The position numbers and the translations under genes were made by a program. A DNA stretch of 64,000 nucleotides, taken from assembly GCF_009739465.1 (NCBI RefSeq), contig NZ_WHOM01000039.1, positions 1 to 64,000 of the forward strand, read 5' to 3'. Shown here piece by piece: positions 1 to 9,601 of this stretch. Position 1 is the stretch's first letter; each line of letters begins with the position of its first letter. Source of the DNA: Streptomyces apocyni. Lineage in GTDB: Bacteria > Actinomycetota > Actinomycetes > Streptomycetales > Streptomycetaceae. The notes under the pieces were generated by a model. The model had not been told where the DNA came from, did not search any database, and saw nothing but the letters and a program-made list of their open reading frames with translations.

Positions 1-90
1 CAACCAATCCGCACCCGGCACGCAAACACCCGCCCCTCCCCCACCCCTCCCGCTGCCCCGCTTTTGGGCCGCCCGGTGTACCTCGCCCTC

Positions 91-185
91 GCGGGTCCGG
101 GACGGGTGTCAAGGGTGAAGCGAAGCGCAATCGGCGAAGCCGACGCGACCAAAGGGAGCGCCCTTTACACCCGGCCCGGACCCGC
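91..185. repeat. Long imperfect inverted repeat (MITE-like or bidirectional hairpin)
   Basis: Two 25-base arms (91-115 and 161-185) match as an inverted repeat at 23 of 25 positions. The 45-base spacer carries a smaller hairpin, AAAGGG/CCCTTT, at 151-166. It lies downstream of the small minus-strand gene ending at 269, so it may end transcription, but no T-run follows. The long arms with a structured centre look like a dispersed palindromic element. The rest of 1-268 shows nothing else I recognise. Confidence 0.6.
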
Positions 186-268
186 CACCATCCGACGAAC
201 CGGGCGGCCACCGGCAACCCTCCAGTACTGGCCCACCACAACGCAGCCCCGCCCCACCCCCACCCCCG

Positions 269-544
269 CTACCGGTTCAGTCGGCGGGCGCGCAGTGCGG
301 CGGTCAGCATCGGGAGGGTGAACTCGCCGTGGGCGGTTTCCGGACTGGTTGCGAGGAAGGAGCGGATTCGGTGCTGTGTGACTTCTTGTTCCTGTTCGGG
401 CATGACCAGCATCCCCGCGCGCGTTGCGAGTGTCGCGACGAGGGAGTCGGCGGTGCGGGGCTGCCCGTGTGGGAGCTCGGTCTGCTCCGGCGAGCCGAAG
501 CACACGACGGCCGCGCCGGTCTTCGGGAGGTGGGCGTCGGCCAT
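269..544 (-). CDS. Small hypothetical protein divergent from an XRE regulator
   Basis: A 91-residue soluble protein starting MADAHLPKTG, with no transmembrane segment and no domain I can name. It has one acidic/Gln-rich stretch (PEQEQEVTQHR) and an Arg-rich tail (ALRARRLNR). The ATG at 544 lies 37 bases from the start of the XRE regulator on the other strand, so the two probably share a promoter region. Small genes next to XRE-DUF397 pairs are common in Streptomyces and are often regulated by them. That link is inferred from position only. A longer upstream reading is open but would run into the XRE gene. Confidence 0.5.
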   Translation of the reverse strand: MADAHLPKTGAAVVCFGSPEQTELPHGQPRTADSLVATLATRAGMLVMPEQEQEVTQHRIRSFLATSPETAHGEFTLPMLTAALRARRLNR

Positions 545-581
545 CTCGGCGCGCCAGCTGGCGGGGGTGTCACGCGGGCCG

Positions 582-1439
582 ATGGCCGGGGCAACGGTGC
601 GACGAGTGCAGCTCGGCTTGGAGCTACGCAGGTTGCGAGAGCGCACCGGTCTCACACTGGCCGAGGTAGCGAGGGAGCTGGGGTGTTCGGAAGGGCAGCT
701 CTCGAAGGTCGAGAAGGGCATGTCCGGGATGTCCAAGTCCTCCGACGTGCAGTGGCTACTCAACCGCTACGGAGTAGCGGACGAGAGCGACGTCGAGTTC
801 ATACTCGACCTGCACCGCAACTCGTTGAGCCGTGAGTGGTGGGCTCCCTACCGCAACATCATGCCGTCCGGCATGCCCAGCTTCCTGGGCCTGGAGGGTT
901 CCGCAACGTACATTCGCGCGTGGCAGCCGACCGTGGTGTTCGGGCTGCTCCAGGCCGAGGGCTACATGCGGGCGATGTTCGAGACGGCCAAGCCGGTGGA
1001 CGAGCGGACCACCGCGTTCGTGGAGCACGCCATCCGGCTGCGCACTGCCCGCAAGGAGATCATCACGCGCGAGGACAACCCCACGCAGTTGTGGTGTGTC
1101 ATGGATGAGGCGATGCTGCTGCGAGTCATCGGCTCGGCCGACGTGATGCGGGAGCAGTACGAGTACCTCGCGGAGATGAGCCGCCGGGACAACGTGCGAA
1201 TCCAGGTCCTGCCAAGGAGGTCTACCGGCTACAAGACGAGCCACAACTTCCTCGTCATGGAGATGGAGAAGCCACTGCCCACCGTGGTGGAGTCCGACAC
1301 CGCATGGGGCGCCTCAGCGGTCATCGACAAAGAGGCCGACGTATGGCTGTTCAACCGCAGGTTCGACGAGCTCCGGGCGAACGCCCTCGGGCCTGACGAG
1401 ACCCCAACCATCATGAAGCGCCTGTCAGGAGAGGTCTGA
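582..1439 (+). CDS. XRE-family transcriptional regulator with C-terminal DUF5753
   Basis: A 285-residue DNA-binding regulator. The N-terminal ~60 residues form a helix-turn-helix of the Cro/C1 type (LRRLRERTGLTLAEVARELG, then SEGQLSKVEKG). The remaining ~200 residues match the DUF5753 pattern, with GLLQAEGYMRA and the typical WCVMDEAMLLR and IQVLPRRSTGY segments. The ATG at 582 is chosen because the frame upstream of it has no family similarity. The stop is one base before the next gene, a DUF397 protein, which is the standard WhiJ/BldB-type arrangement of Streptomyces. In that family the small partner is thought to modulate the DNA-binding protein. Target genes are unknown; the divergent small gene is the obvious candidate. 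Confidence 0.9.
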   Translation: MAGATVRRVQLGLELRRLRERTGLTLAEVARELGCSEGQLSKVEKGMSGMSKSSDVQWLLNRYGVADESDVEFILDLHRNSLSREWWAPYRNIMPSGMPSFLGLEGSATYIRAWQPTVVFGLLQAEGYMRAMFETAKPVDERTTAFVEHAIRLRTARKEIITREDNPTQLWCVMDEAMLLRVIGSADVMREQYEYLAEMSRRDNVRIQVLPRRSTGYKTSHNFLVMEMEKPLPTVVESDTAWGASAVIDKEADVWLFNRRFDELRANALGPDETPTIMKRLSGEV

Positions 1440-1440
1440 C

Positions 1441-1650
1441 ATGAAACACGAGCACAGCGCAGCCGCAGCCGACTGGTTCAAGTCGTCCTACAGCGGGGAC
1501 GACAGCGGCGTCTGCGTCGAGGTCGCCAACCTCGGCACAACCGTCGGCGTCCGCGACTCCAAAGACACCACCATCGGGCACCTGGCCATCACCAAGCACG
1601 CCTGGGCGACCTTCGTCACCCACGCCCGCGCCCACGCGACGCGCCACTGA
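1441..1650 (+). CDS. DUF397 domain protein, partner of the XRE regulator
   Basis: A 69-residue protein made almost entirely of one DUF397 domain: WFKSSYSGDDSGVCVEVANL, then VGVRDSKDTTIGHLAI, then WATFV. DUF397 proteins are encoded directly after XRE/DUF5753 regulators across Streptomyces and are thought to act as their antagonists or modulators. Here the ATG starts two bases after the regulator's stop, so the two are co-transcribed and probably translationally coupled. No membrane or secretion signal is visible. Confidence 0.88.
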   Translation: MKHEHSAAAADWFKSSYSGDDSGVCVEVANLGTTVGVRDSKDTTIGHLAITKHAWATFVTHARAHATRH

Positions 1651-1698
1651 CAAGCCCGCGCTTGCCACGGCCGCCGCGCTCACCGCAGCCAACGCCGC

Positions 1699-2922
<1,224 letters not shown>

Positions 2923-3014
2923 CTCCTGGCAGTTTCTCGGGTGCCCGCCGGTCGCCGCAAGGGTCTTGCACGCACGACCTGCGCAACAGATGCCGCCGCG
3001 GCCCTTGCCAGTTG

Positions 3015-3029
3015 TAGAACCCGTTACTA
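3015..3029. promoter_or_regulatory. KstR-like operator, site 2 (weaker)
   Basis: TAGAACCCGTTACTA keeps the AACnnGTT core and the left TAG of the KstR box, with one extra base before the right TA. It sits 46-60 bases upstream of the P450 start, on the opposite side of the intergenic region from site 1. It could be a second operator for the plus-strand promoter. Confidence 0.5.
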
Positions 3030-3074
3030 CCTTGCGGGCAACTTCTGATGGGCCGTCAGACACTGGAGTTGCCC

Positions 3075-4322
3075 ATGTCCTGCCCCGCGCTGCCCGAAGG
3101 GTTCGACGCCACCGACCCCGATCTGCTCCAAACCCGCGTACCCCACCCCGAGTTCGCGGAGCTGCGGAAGACCGCCCCGGTGTGGTGGTGCCCGCAGCGG
3201 CGAGGCGTCACCGGATTCGACGACGAAGGGTACTGGGCCGTCACCCGGCACGAGGACGTCAAGTACGTCTCCACGCACCCGGAGCTCTTCTCCTCCACCA
3301 CCAACACCGCCGTCATTCGCTTCAACGAGCACATCGGCCGCGAACAGATCGACGCCCAGCGGCTGATCATGCTGAACATGGACCCTCCCGAGCACACCCG
3401 GGTCCGGCAGATCGTGCAACGCGGCTTCACCCCGCGCGCCATCCGCAACCTGGAGGCCGCCCTGCGCGCGCGGGCCGCGCGGATCGTCGAGGAGGCGACA
3501 CAGGCCGCTGGGCCGGACGGCGACTTCGACTTCGTCACCCAGATCGCGGTAGAGCTGCCCCTCCAGGCCATCGCCGAGTTGATCGGCGTCCCGCAGGAGG
3601 ACCGGGCCCGGATCTTCGACTGGTCGAACAAGATGGTCGCGTACGACGACCCGGAGTACGCGATCACCGAAGAGGTCGGCGCCAACGCGGCCATGGAGCT
3701 CATCGGGTACGCCATGAACATGGCCGCCGACCGCAAGAAGTGCCCGGCCAAGGACATCGTCAGCCAGTTGGTCGCCGCAGAGGGCGAAGGGAACCTGTCG
3801 TCGGACGAGTTCGGGTTCTTCGTCCTGCTCCTCGCGGTCGCGGGGAACGAGACCACCCGTAACGCCATCAGCCATGGCATGCACGCGTTCCTGACCCACC
3901 CCGACCAGTGGGAGCTCTACAAGCGGGAGCGGCCGGCGACCGCCGCCGAGGAGATCGTGCGCTGGGCGACCCCGGTGACCGCCTTCCAGCGGACCGCCAC
4001 CGAGGACACCGAGATAGGCGGCGTACGGGTCAGGAAGGGCGACCGGGTCGGGCTGTTCTACTCGTCCGCCAACAACGACACCGCCGTCTTCGACTCCCCC
4101 GAGACCTTCGACATCACCCGCGACCCGAACCCGCACCTCGGCTTCGGTGGCGGCGGGCCGCACTTCTGCCTGGGCAAGTCGCTGGCCATCAAGGAGATCG
4201 ACCTGATCTTCGACGCGCTCGCGGACGCACTGCCTGACCTGCGGCTGACCTCCGCCGACCCGCGCCGTCTGCGCGCGTCCTGGCTGAACGGCATCAAGGA
4301 ACTCCGCGTCACACGCGCCTGA
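3075..4322 (+). CDS. cyp125: Cytochrome P450, CYP125 type (steroid C26/C27 monooxygenase)
   Basis: A 415-residue cytosolic P450. The heme Cys is C365 in FGGGGPHFCLGKSLA, the I-helix oxygen-activation motif is AGNETTRN (E259-T260), and the ExxR pair is in EEIVRW. Long segments (LPLQAIAELIGVPQEDR, DEFGFFVLLLAVAGNETTRN, WLNGIKELRV) are very close to mycobacterial CYP125A1, which oxidises the terminal carbon of the cholesterol side chain. The ATG at 3075 is chosen because GGAG lies 6 bases upstream; an in-frame ATG at 3048 would add nine residues. A separate ferredoxin and reductase would be needed and none is in the window. Together with the divergent FadA5-like thiolase it suggests sterol side-chain degradation under KstR-type control. 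Confidence 0.92.
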   Translation: MSCPALPEGFDATDPDLLQTRVPHPEFAELRKTAPVWWCPQRRGVTGFDDEGYWAVTRHEDVKYVSTHPELFSSTTNTAVIRFNEHIGREQIDAQRLIMLNMDPPEHTRVRQIVQRGFTPRAIRNLEAALRARAARIVEEATQAAGPDGDFDFVTQIAVELPLQAIAELIGVPQEDRARIFDWSNKMVAYDDPEYAITEEVGANAAMELIGYAMNMAADRKKCPAKDIVSQLVAAEGEGNLSSDEFGFFVLLLAVAGNETTRNAISHGMHAFLTHPDQWELYKRERPATAAEEIVRWATPVTAFQRTATEDTEIGGVRVRKGDRVGLFYSSANNDTAVFDSPETFDITRDPNPHLGFGGGGPHFCLGKSLAIKEIDLIFDALADALPDLRLTSADPRRLRASWLNGIKELRVTRA

Positions 4323-4385
4323 AAGCGACCTGAGCGCCCGTTTGAGCGCCCGCTTGAACGCGCCCTGAGCGCGCGCCTGACCTCG
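4320..4385 (+). repeat. Reiterated-stop tandem repeat at the cyp125 3' end
   Basis: Starting at the P450 stop codon, TGA recurs at 4320, 4331, 4343, 4355, 4366 and 4378. The units are 11-12 bases long and centred on TGAGCGCCCG. The array runs to just before the terminator hairpin. Confidence 0.7.
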
Positions 4386-4402
4386 TGTTCCGCCCCCTCG
4401 AC

Positions 4403-4443
4403 AGGGAGGCAGGGGCTCCCCCTACGCCCGCCCCTGCCTCCCT
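4403..4443. terminator. Bidirectional hairpin terminator
   Basis: The perfect 14-base arms AGGGAGGCAGGGGC (4403-4416) and its complement (4430-4443) enclose a 13-base loop. The hairpin lies between the convergent P450 and the minus-strand gene ending at 4449, so it can serve both. Confidence 0.7.
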
Positions 4444-4448
4444 CCCCC

Positions 4449-5522
4449 TCACTCCTCGGTCTCGCCCTCCAGCGCGGCGCGGGTGGCCGGGCCGTAGACG
4501 CCCCCGGGGTCGCCCTTGATCTGGCGGGTGAGCTGGTACGTGCGTACCGCGTCCTCGGTGGGCTGGTGGAAGTTGCCGTGCGGCCGGTCGAGGTACAGCG
4601 CCACCTGACGCAGCCGCCGCTGCAACTCCTCGACCTCGGGGCCCCTGTCACCGCGACGCAGCACGGTCGGCTCCTGGTCCTGATCCTGGTCGGGGGTGTC
4701 CGAAGCGGTGGTGGAGGCCTTGGGCGAGGCATTGCCCACGGGCAGCGCAGAGGAGGCGGAGGCGGAGGGCGCCGCGTCCTCGTCGGCGTCCGTCGACGAG
4801 GACGCGGACGGCTCCGACGTCGCGTCCGCCGACCCGGAAGCCGCCACGGACTCGGTCGCCGAAGCCGAAGCGGACGCGGAAGCGGACGCCGACGCCGACG
4901 CCGAGTCGGTCGCGGGTGGCCCGCTCGGGGCAAGCGTCACCGCGGCGCTGCTCGCCTGGTCGGGCCGGACCCGGTCCGATGCGTTCTCCTCGGAGTCCGA
5001 GGAGAACAGACCGCTCGCCACCCCGGTGACCGCCAGTACGGCGACGACGCCACCGGCGACCGCGAGCAGCCCGGTACGCCGCCCGCGCGCACCCGGCCGC
5101 CGCCCGCGCCCATGCGTCTCCCCAGCGTCCCCGGCCTCCCCGAGCTCGTATGCCGCGGTGACGTCCGGCCCGTACGGGTCGCCATCCCCCTGCCCGTCGG
5201 CGCCGCCCGCTTCCGGCCTCTCAGGGACGCCGGAGTCGGCGCCGGGCCCCGGTGCCGGGCCGCCATGGTCCACGACCCCGTCCGGGCCCACCACGCCCCC
5301 GGCCACGTACGGACCAGCCCCGGAGTCCGGGGGCGGCGGCTCCGAGGGCTCGGGCAGCTTCACGTACGGGCGTATCCGCAGCGGGTCGTAGCCCGCGGGG
5401 TCATCGGCCGGAGGGTTCCCGGCCGGGGGTATGGCCCCCTCGGCGAGACCCGTACAGGCGCAGGCCGGTGACTGCCCCGTACCGCTGGGCGTACCGCAAT
5501 CGGGACACTGTCGTCCGCTCAC
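4449..5522 (-). CDS. Membrane-anchored zinc-ribbon / peptidoglycan-binding-like protein
   Basis: A 357-residue protein. It begins with a Cys-rich ribbon (CPDCGTPSGTGQSPACAC, residues 6-23), then has a Pro/Gly-rich cytoplasmic linker. One transmembrane helix follows (GLLAVAGGVVAVLAVTGVA, about residues 150-170), then a long Ser/Ala/Asp-rich low-complexity stalk, and a C-terminal peptidoglycan_binding_1-like domain (LRRGDRGPEVEELQRRLRQVALYLDR, ending VYGPATRAALEGE). The order implies a cytoplasmic ribbon and an extracellular wall-binding tip. The start is GTG with GGGAGGG upstream. The stalk DNA is an SA(S/D)-type codon repeat and probably varies in length between strains. No enzyme activity can be assigned. 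Confidence 0.82.
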   Translation of the reverse strand: MSGRQCPDCGTPSGTGQSPACACTGLAEGAIPPAGNPPADDPAGYDPLRIRPYVKLPEPSEPPPPDSGAGPYVAGGVVGPDGVVDHGGPAPGPGADSGVPERPEAGGADGQGDGDPYGPDVTAAYELGEAGDAGETHGRGRRPGARGRRTGLLAVAGGVVAVLAVTGVASGLFSSDSEENASDRVRPDQASSAAVTLAPSGPPATDSASASASASASASASATESVAASGSADATSEPSASSSTDADEDAAPSASASSALPVGNASPKASTTASDTPDQDQDQEPTVLRRGDRGPEVEELQRRLRQVALYLDRPHGNFHQPTEDAVRTYQLTRQIKGDPGGVYGPATRAALEGETEE

Positions 5523-5713
5523 TGTCCGGGTCCCTCCCTTGAGTTCCCAGCGATTATCCAGACCGGAACGCGGCGGTCCACAGCGCCTCCCCCAACGGGC
5601 ACGTGCCCGGCGGTACTCGACAGGCCATAAGCGGGCACACCGCCCAGGATGGAAGGTGGAAGAGGACCCAGCGCGTACCCAGGCGGGTCCGCGGAGGCCT
5701 CAGGGAGGCGTCG

Positions 5714-7756
5714 ATGGCCCAGGAAGCGAGCGACCAGGCGGCCGCGCCGGAGACGGAACACCCACGGCGCACCGTCCTGGTGTCGATCGGTGCGCTGCTG
5801 CTCGGCATGCTGCTCGCGGCGCTCGACCAGACCATCGTGTCGACCGCCCTGCCGACGATCGTCAGCGAACTCGGCGGGATGCAGCACCTGTCCTGGGTGG
5901 TCACGGCGTATCTGCTGGCCTCGACCGCCGCGACGCCACTGTGGGGCAAGCTGGGTGACCAGTACGGCCGCAAGAAGCTCTTCCAGATCGCGATCGTGAT
6001 CTTCCTGATCGGCTCGGCGCTCTGCGGCGTCGCGCAGAACATGCCGCAGCTCATCGGGTTCCGCGCGCTACAGGGCCTGGGCGGCGGCGGTCTGATGGTG
6101 TTGTCGATGGCCATCGTCGGCGATATCGTCCCGCCGCGCGAACGCGGTAAGTACCAGGGGCTCTTCGGCGCCGTCTTCGGCGCGTCGAGCGTGCTGGGGC
6201 CGCTGCTCGGCGGGCTCTTCGTGGACCATCTGAGCTGGCGCTGGGTCTTCTACATCAACCTGCCGATCGGCGTGATCGCCCTCGCTGTGATCGCCGCGGT
6301 GCTGCACATCCCGGCTCGCCCGTCCAAGCACACCATCGACTACCTCGGCACCTTCCTGATCGCCTCGGTGGCCACCTGTCTGGTGCTGGTCGCCTCGCTC
6401 GGCGGGAGCACCTGGGGCTGGGGCTCGGCGCAGATCGTCGGGCTGGCGGCGCTGGGGGCGGTACTGCTGGTCGTCTTCGTCGCCGTCGAGCGGCGGGCGG
6501 CCGAGCCGGTTCTGCCGCTGAAGCTGTTCCGTATCCGTACTTTCGTGCTCGCTGCGGTGATCAGCTTCATCGTCGGCTTCGCGATGTTCGGCGCGATGAC
6601 CTATCTGCCGACGTTCCTCCAGGTCGTGCAGGGTGTCTCGCCGACCATGTCGGGTGTGCACATGCTGCCGATGGTGCTCGGCATGCTGCTGTCGTCGGTC
6701 GGGTCCGGCCAGGTCGTCAGTCGTACCGGCCGTTGGAAGGTGTTCCCCATCACCGGCACCGCGGTCACGGCGGTGGGCCTGGTGCTGCTTCACCAGATGA
6801 CCGAGGACAGCTCCGACCTCGCGATCAGCGCCTTCTTCTTCGTCTTCGGCCTCGGGCTCGGGCTGGTCATGCAGGTGCTGGTGCTCGTCGTGCAGAACGC
6901 GGTCCCGTACGAGGACCTGGGTGTGGCCACATCAGGGGCGACGTTCTTCCGGTCCATCGGTGCCTCGTTCGGCGTCGCGATCTTCGGCACCATCTTCACC
7001 AACCGGCTCGACGACAAGCTGCGCGCCGCCTTCGCTGGCCAGGACCTGCCGCCGACGACCGTACCGACGCTGGAGGCGGACCCGCAGGCCATCGCCGAGC
7101 TGCCGCCCGCGCTACAGCCCCCCGCCGTGCACGCGTACGCGACGGCGATCACCGACGTCTTCCTGTACGCGGCCCCGGTCGTCCTGATCGCGTTCGTGCT
7201 GGCCTGGCTGCTGCGCGAGGACAAGCTGCGGACCGCCGTCACCGCGCCGGATCTGAGCGAGACGCTGGCCAGCAACCCCGTCGAACGGTCGTCGCGGGAC
7301 GAGGTGCTGCGCGCCCTGTCAGTCCTCGGCACCCGTGAGGGCCGCCGCGACGTCTATGTGAAGACCGGCGCGAAGGCGGGCTACGACCTGCTGCCCGCGG
7401 CCAGTTGGATGGTGCTGCGGATGGACCGGGACGGCTCGCTGGAGCCGGGCAAGCTGGCCGAGGACACCACCGTGCCGCTGGGGGTCGTGACGGCCGCGGC
7501 CCGTCAGGTGGAGGAGCGGCACCTCGCCGAACGTCGGGGCGTTGAGCTGTTCCTGACCGACCAAGGGCGGGAGGCGGCCAGGAAGCTGGGCAAGGCCCGC
7601 GAGGAGTCACTCGCCGAACTGCTCGGCGACTGGTGGGGGCCCGGCCGCCCCACCGACCTGGTCAAGCTGGTCGAGGAGCTGAGCGCCGAGCTGAACGGCT
7701 CGGACGAGGAGGGCCCCCACGACGGCCCACCGGGGGACCACGCCCTGCATGGCTGA
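5714..7756 (+). CDS. MFS multidrug transporter (DHA2, 14 TM) with C-terminal winged-helix-like tail
   Basis: A 680-residue drug/H+ antiporter. Motif A ([12 protein letters not shown]) and the DHA2 motif [17 protein letters not shown] are clear, and about 14 hydrophobic segments fill residues 22-500. The last ~170 residues are soluble: [21 protein letters not shown], then [21 protein letters not shown], then [15 protein letters not shown]. That pattern looks like a MarR-type winged helix fused to the pump. The ATG at 5714 has GGAGG 5 bases upstream. An upstream in-frame extension to 5603 lacks a site and is not counted. A role in efflux is standard for the family. The tail might sense or regulate, but that is inference. 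Confidence 0.88.
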   Translation: MAQEASDQAAAPETEHPRRTVLVSIGALLLGMLLAALDQTIVSTALPTIVSELGGMQHLSWVVTAYLLASTAATPLWGKLGDQYGRKKLFQIAIVIFLIGSALCGVAQNMPQLIGFRALQGLGGGGLMVLSMAIVGDIVPPRERGKYQGLFGAVFGASSVLGPLLGGLFVDHLSWRWVFYINLPIGVIALAVIAAVLHIPARPSKHTIDYLGTFLIASVATCLVLVASLGGSTWGWGSAQIVGLAALGAVLLVVFVAVERRAAEPVLPLKLFRIRTFVLAAVISFIVGFAMFGAMTYLPTFLQVVQGVSPTMSGVHMLPMVLGMLLSSVGSGQVVSRTGRWKVFPITGTAVTAVGLVLLHQMTEDSSDLAISAFFFVFGLGLGLVMQVLVLVVQNAVPYEDLGVATSGATFFRSIGASFGVAIFGTIFTNRLDDKLRAAFAGQDLPPTTVPTLEADPQAIAELPPALQPPAVHAYATAITDVFLYAAPVVLIAFVLAWLLREDKLRTAVTAPDLSETLASNPVERSSRDEVLRALSVLGTREGRRDVYVKTGAKAGYDLLPAASWMVLRMDRDGSLEPGKLAEDTTVPLGVVTAAARQVEERHLAERRGVELFLTDQGREAARKLGKAREESLAELLGDWWGPGRPTDLVKLVEELSAELNGSDEEGPHDGPPGDHALHG

Positions 7757-7768
7757 GGGAGCTCTGTG

Positions 7769-7788
7769 GGGGCGGTGCGGGGCGGTGC
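7769..7788. repeat. Short tandem repeat after the MFS stop
   Basis: GGGGCGGTGC occurs twice in tandem, 12 bases after the transporter's stop codon, followed by a partial third copy. It is one of several repeats found just beyond stop codons in this window. Confidence 0.45.
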
Positions 7789-7806
7789 GGTGTCGGGCGT
7801 GGACGC

Positions 7807-8313
7807 TTACAGGTCCTTGCCGTACCAGATCTCGGCGTACGGGTTGTCCTCGCCGTCGTTGTACGCGGGGATCTCGCGGTACCCGTGCCGGCTGTACAGG
7901 GTGCGCGCCTCGATCAGGTCGAGCCGGGTGTCCAGCACCGCGCGCTCCGCGCCGAGGGCCCGGGCCACGTCCTCGACGGCCGGTATCAGGACCCGGCCCG
8001 CGCCCTTGCCTCGCATCTCCTTGCGGACGAACACCCGCTTGAGCTCGGCCGTCCGTACGTCGATCAGCCGCACCCCGGCGCACCCGGCCGCCTCGCCGTC
8101 GTACCGGGCGATGAGCAGGGCGCCGTTCGGCGGCGCGAGGTCGGCGCCGGTCTCTGCGGCGATCTCGCGCTCCAGTTCGTCGGCGGGCGTCGAGTGCCCC
8201 GGCCCGTACTCGCGCTCGAACCAGCGGTCGCTGACCTCGGTGTAGTACGCGGCCCACAGGGCGGCCGCGTCGGCGGAGTCGACGTCTTCGGGTGCGATGG
8301 TCCAGGTGGTCAT
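7807..8313 (-). CDS. GNAT family N-acetyltransferase
   Basis: A 168-residue GCN5-related acetyltransferase. The acetyl-CoA-binding motif A is VFVRKEMRGKGAGRVLIPA (about residues 93-111), preceded by the strand ELKRVFV. The C-terminal DTRLDLIEARTLYSRHGYREIP matches the motif B region, with the conserved LYSRHGYRE turn. The start ATG at 8313 is the only one near the domain edge. Its substrate (small molecule or protein amine) cannot be told from sequence. It is convergent with the preceding MFS gene and not obviously in an operon with the ABM gene 77 bases upstream. Confidence 0.88.
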   Translation of the reverse strand: MTTWTIAPEDVDSADAAALWAAYYTEVSDRWFEREYGPGHSTPADELEREIAAETGADLAPPNGALLIARYDGEAAGCAGVRLIDVRTAELKRVFVRKEMRGKGAGRVLIPAVEDVARALGAERAVLDTRLDLIEARTLYSRHGYREIPAYNDGEDNPYAEIWYGKDL

Positions 8314-8363
8314 GGGGAAGATTGTCGCGGCCCGCCCGGGACGGGCCGCAACCGAATTACGAC

Positions 8364-8398
8364 GTCAGTCCTTGGTCAGTGGCCGGTGGTCAGTCCTT
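8364..8398 (-). repeat. Direct repeats spanning the ABM gene stop
   Basis: Read on the minus strand, AAGGACTGAC occurs twice, 25 bases apart, with a third TGACC between. The first copy contains the gene's stop codon (8390-8392). Confidence 0.5.
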
Positions 8399-8740
8399 CT
8401 TGGGCGCGGCCTGCTGGACGACCTCGAAGGACCAGACCGTGGACCCGGACGCGGCGGGCTTGGGCCGCTCGCCGCCCTCGCCTCCACTCTCGGCGCCGCC
8501 CTGACCGCCGCCCTGGTGGGCCGCCTTCATGGGGCCCTCCATCCACGCCTGGAAGGCGGCCTCGTCGCGCCAGCGCGTGTAGACCAGGTACTGGTCGGTG
8601 CCCTCGATGGGACGCAGCAGCTCGAACCACTCGAAGCCGTCGGAGCTCTCCACGGTCCCGGCGCGCGACGCGAAGCGCTTCTCCAGGATCTCGCGCTGCT
8701 CTTCCGGCACGGTCAGGACGTTGATCTTCACGATGCTCAT
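8390..8740 (-). CDS. Antibiotic biosynthesis monooxygenase (ABM) domain protein
   Basis: A 116-residue protein with one ABM ferredoxin-like domain: IVKINVLTVPEEQREILEKRF, then FEWFELLRPIEGTDQYLVYTRW, then EAAFQAWMEG. Members range from cofactor-free quinone-forming monooxygenases to heme-degrading enzymes (HmoB/IsdG). The C-terminal half is a Gly/Glu-rich linker followed by a short conserved tail (VWSFEVVQQAAPKKD). The start at 8740 is chosen because the alternative ATG at 8749 leaves too little room for the GAGG motif. Heme ligands cannot be established by eye, so the exact activity is open. Confidence 0.82.
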   Translation of the reverse strand: MSIVKINVLTVPEEQREILEKRFASRAGTVESSDGFEWFELLRPIEGTDQYLVYTRWRDEAAFQAWMEGPMKAAHQGGGQGGAESGGEGGERPKPAASGSTVWSFEVVQQAAPKKD

Positions 8741-8908
8741 GGGGTCCATCCTCGCGCACGGCCGCGCGGAGCTGCGCGGCGGCCGGGCGGTACGGCGGCC
8801 GGGCGGTGCTGTGCGATGCGTCACTTCGTGGGATGCTCCGGCCACTTATCATGCGGCGGCGCGTCCACCAACGTAGACGATGGCCCATCAGACGACGAGG
8901 GAGCGTAC

Positions 8909-9310
8909 GTGCTGGAGCTGACCATGGCCACGGTGTCGGAGGCCGACGCGGGTGCGACGGCGGGCATGGTGATGGCCGACGAGCCAAGTGCTCCCGGCGC
9001 CGTGCTGCGGGTGGGGCGGGACCGGAGCGTGTGCCGACTGACGGCCCCCGATGACTGGCTGTTCGTGTCGCGGGCGCACCTGGAGTTCCAGTGCGGCCCC
9101 AGCGGGGCCTGGACCGTCACCTGGCTGCGGGGCTCGCATCCCGACCCCGCGTCCGAGGTGCGGGTGGTGCTCGGCGGGACGGCGCTGCCCCTCTCGTACG
9201 GCGGGAGCACGGCCCTCCCGGTGGGCGCGTCCGGTGAGGTGGTCATCCAGGACAGGACCGGGCCACGCAGCGTGAACGTGGGCTTCTACCACGAGGTGCC
9301 GGGGTCGTAG
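8909..9310 (+). CDS. Small FHA-like domain protein
   Basis: A 133-residue soluble protein. Residues ~30-75 resemble the core of a forkhead-associated fold: VLRVGRDRSVCRL, then the loop LFVSRAHLEFQCG, where the SRAH motif is the phosphothreonine-binding signature, then WTVTWLRGSHPDP. FHA domains bind phosphothreonine peptides and often work with Ser/Thr kinases; one such kinase is encoded 2.5 kb downstream. The GTG at 8909 has GAGGGA 7 bases upstream. The C-terminal half has no known motif. Phosphopeptide binding is inferred. Confidence 0.78.
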   Translation: MLELTMATVSEADAGATAGMVMADEPSAPGAVLRVGRDRSVCRLTAPDDWLFVSRAHLEFQCGPSGAWTVTWLRGSHPDPASEVRVVLGGTALPLSYGGSTALPVGASGEVVIQDRTGPRSVNVGFYHEVPGS

Positions 9311-9351
9311 GGGGCCTGGGGGGCGTAGGGGGCCTGGGGGGCGTAGGGGGC
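9307..9351 (+). repeat. 18-bp tandem repeat starting at the FHA gene stop codon
   Basis: The unit GTAGGGGGCCTGGGGGGC occurs 2.5 times. The gene's TAG (9308-9310) recurs at 9326 and 9344, each 18 bases apart and so in frame. The rest of 9352-9601 shows only ordinary spacer before the next gene. Confidence 0.75.
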
Positions 9352-9601
9352 GCGCGTTCGCGCTCCCGCCACCTGTGATGTTTGTCGCGCCCTCGCGACG
9401 CAACCCCACGCCGAGCCAAGCCCTCCGCATAAAAAGCCGGTCAATGCCGGTGGACAGGCAGGTGAAGGCGGGGTTGCCTGCGTCTGTGCGGAGGGGCATC
9501 GGGCGCCCCTTAGTATCCGGGGAGTGCCCGGTGACGGGACGACGGTCCGGCCAACGCGGTCAGGCCAGCCCGGTCAGATTCAGGCGGAGGGCCGAAGAGG
9601 C

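Noticed and set aside
3027..4163. A minus-strand 378-codon reading inside cyp125
   Set aside because: Antisense shadow of the P450; no family match.
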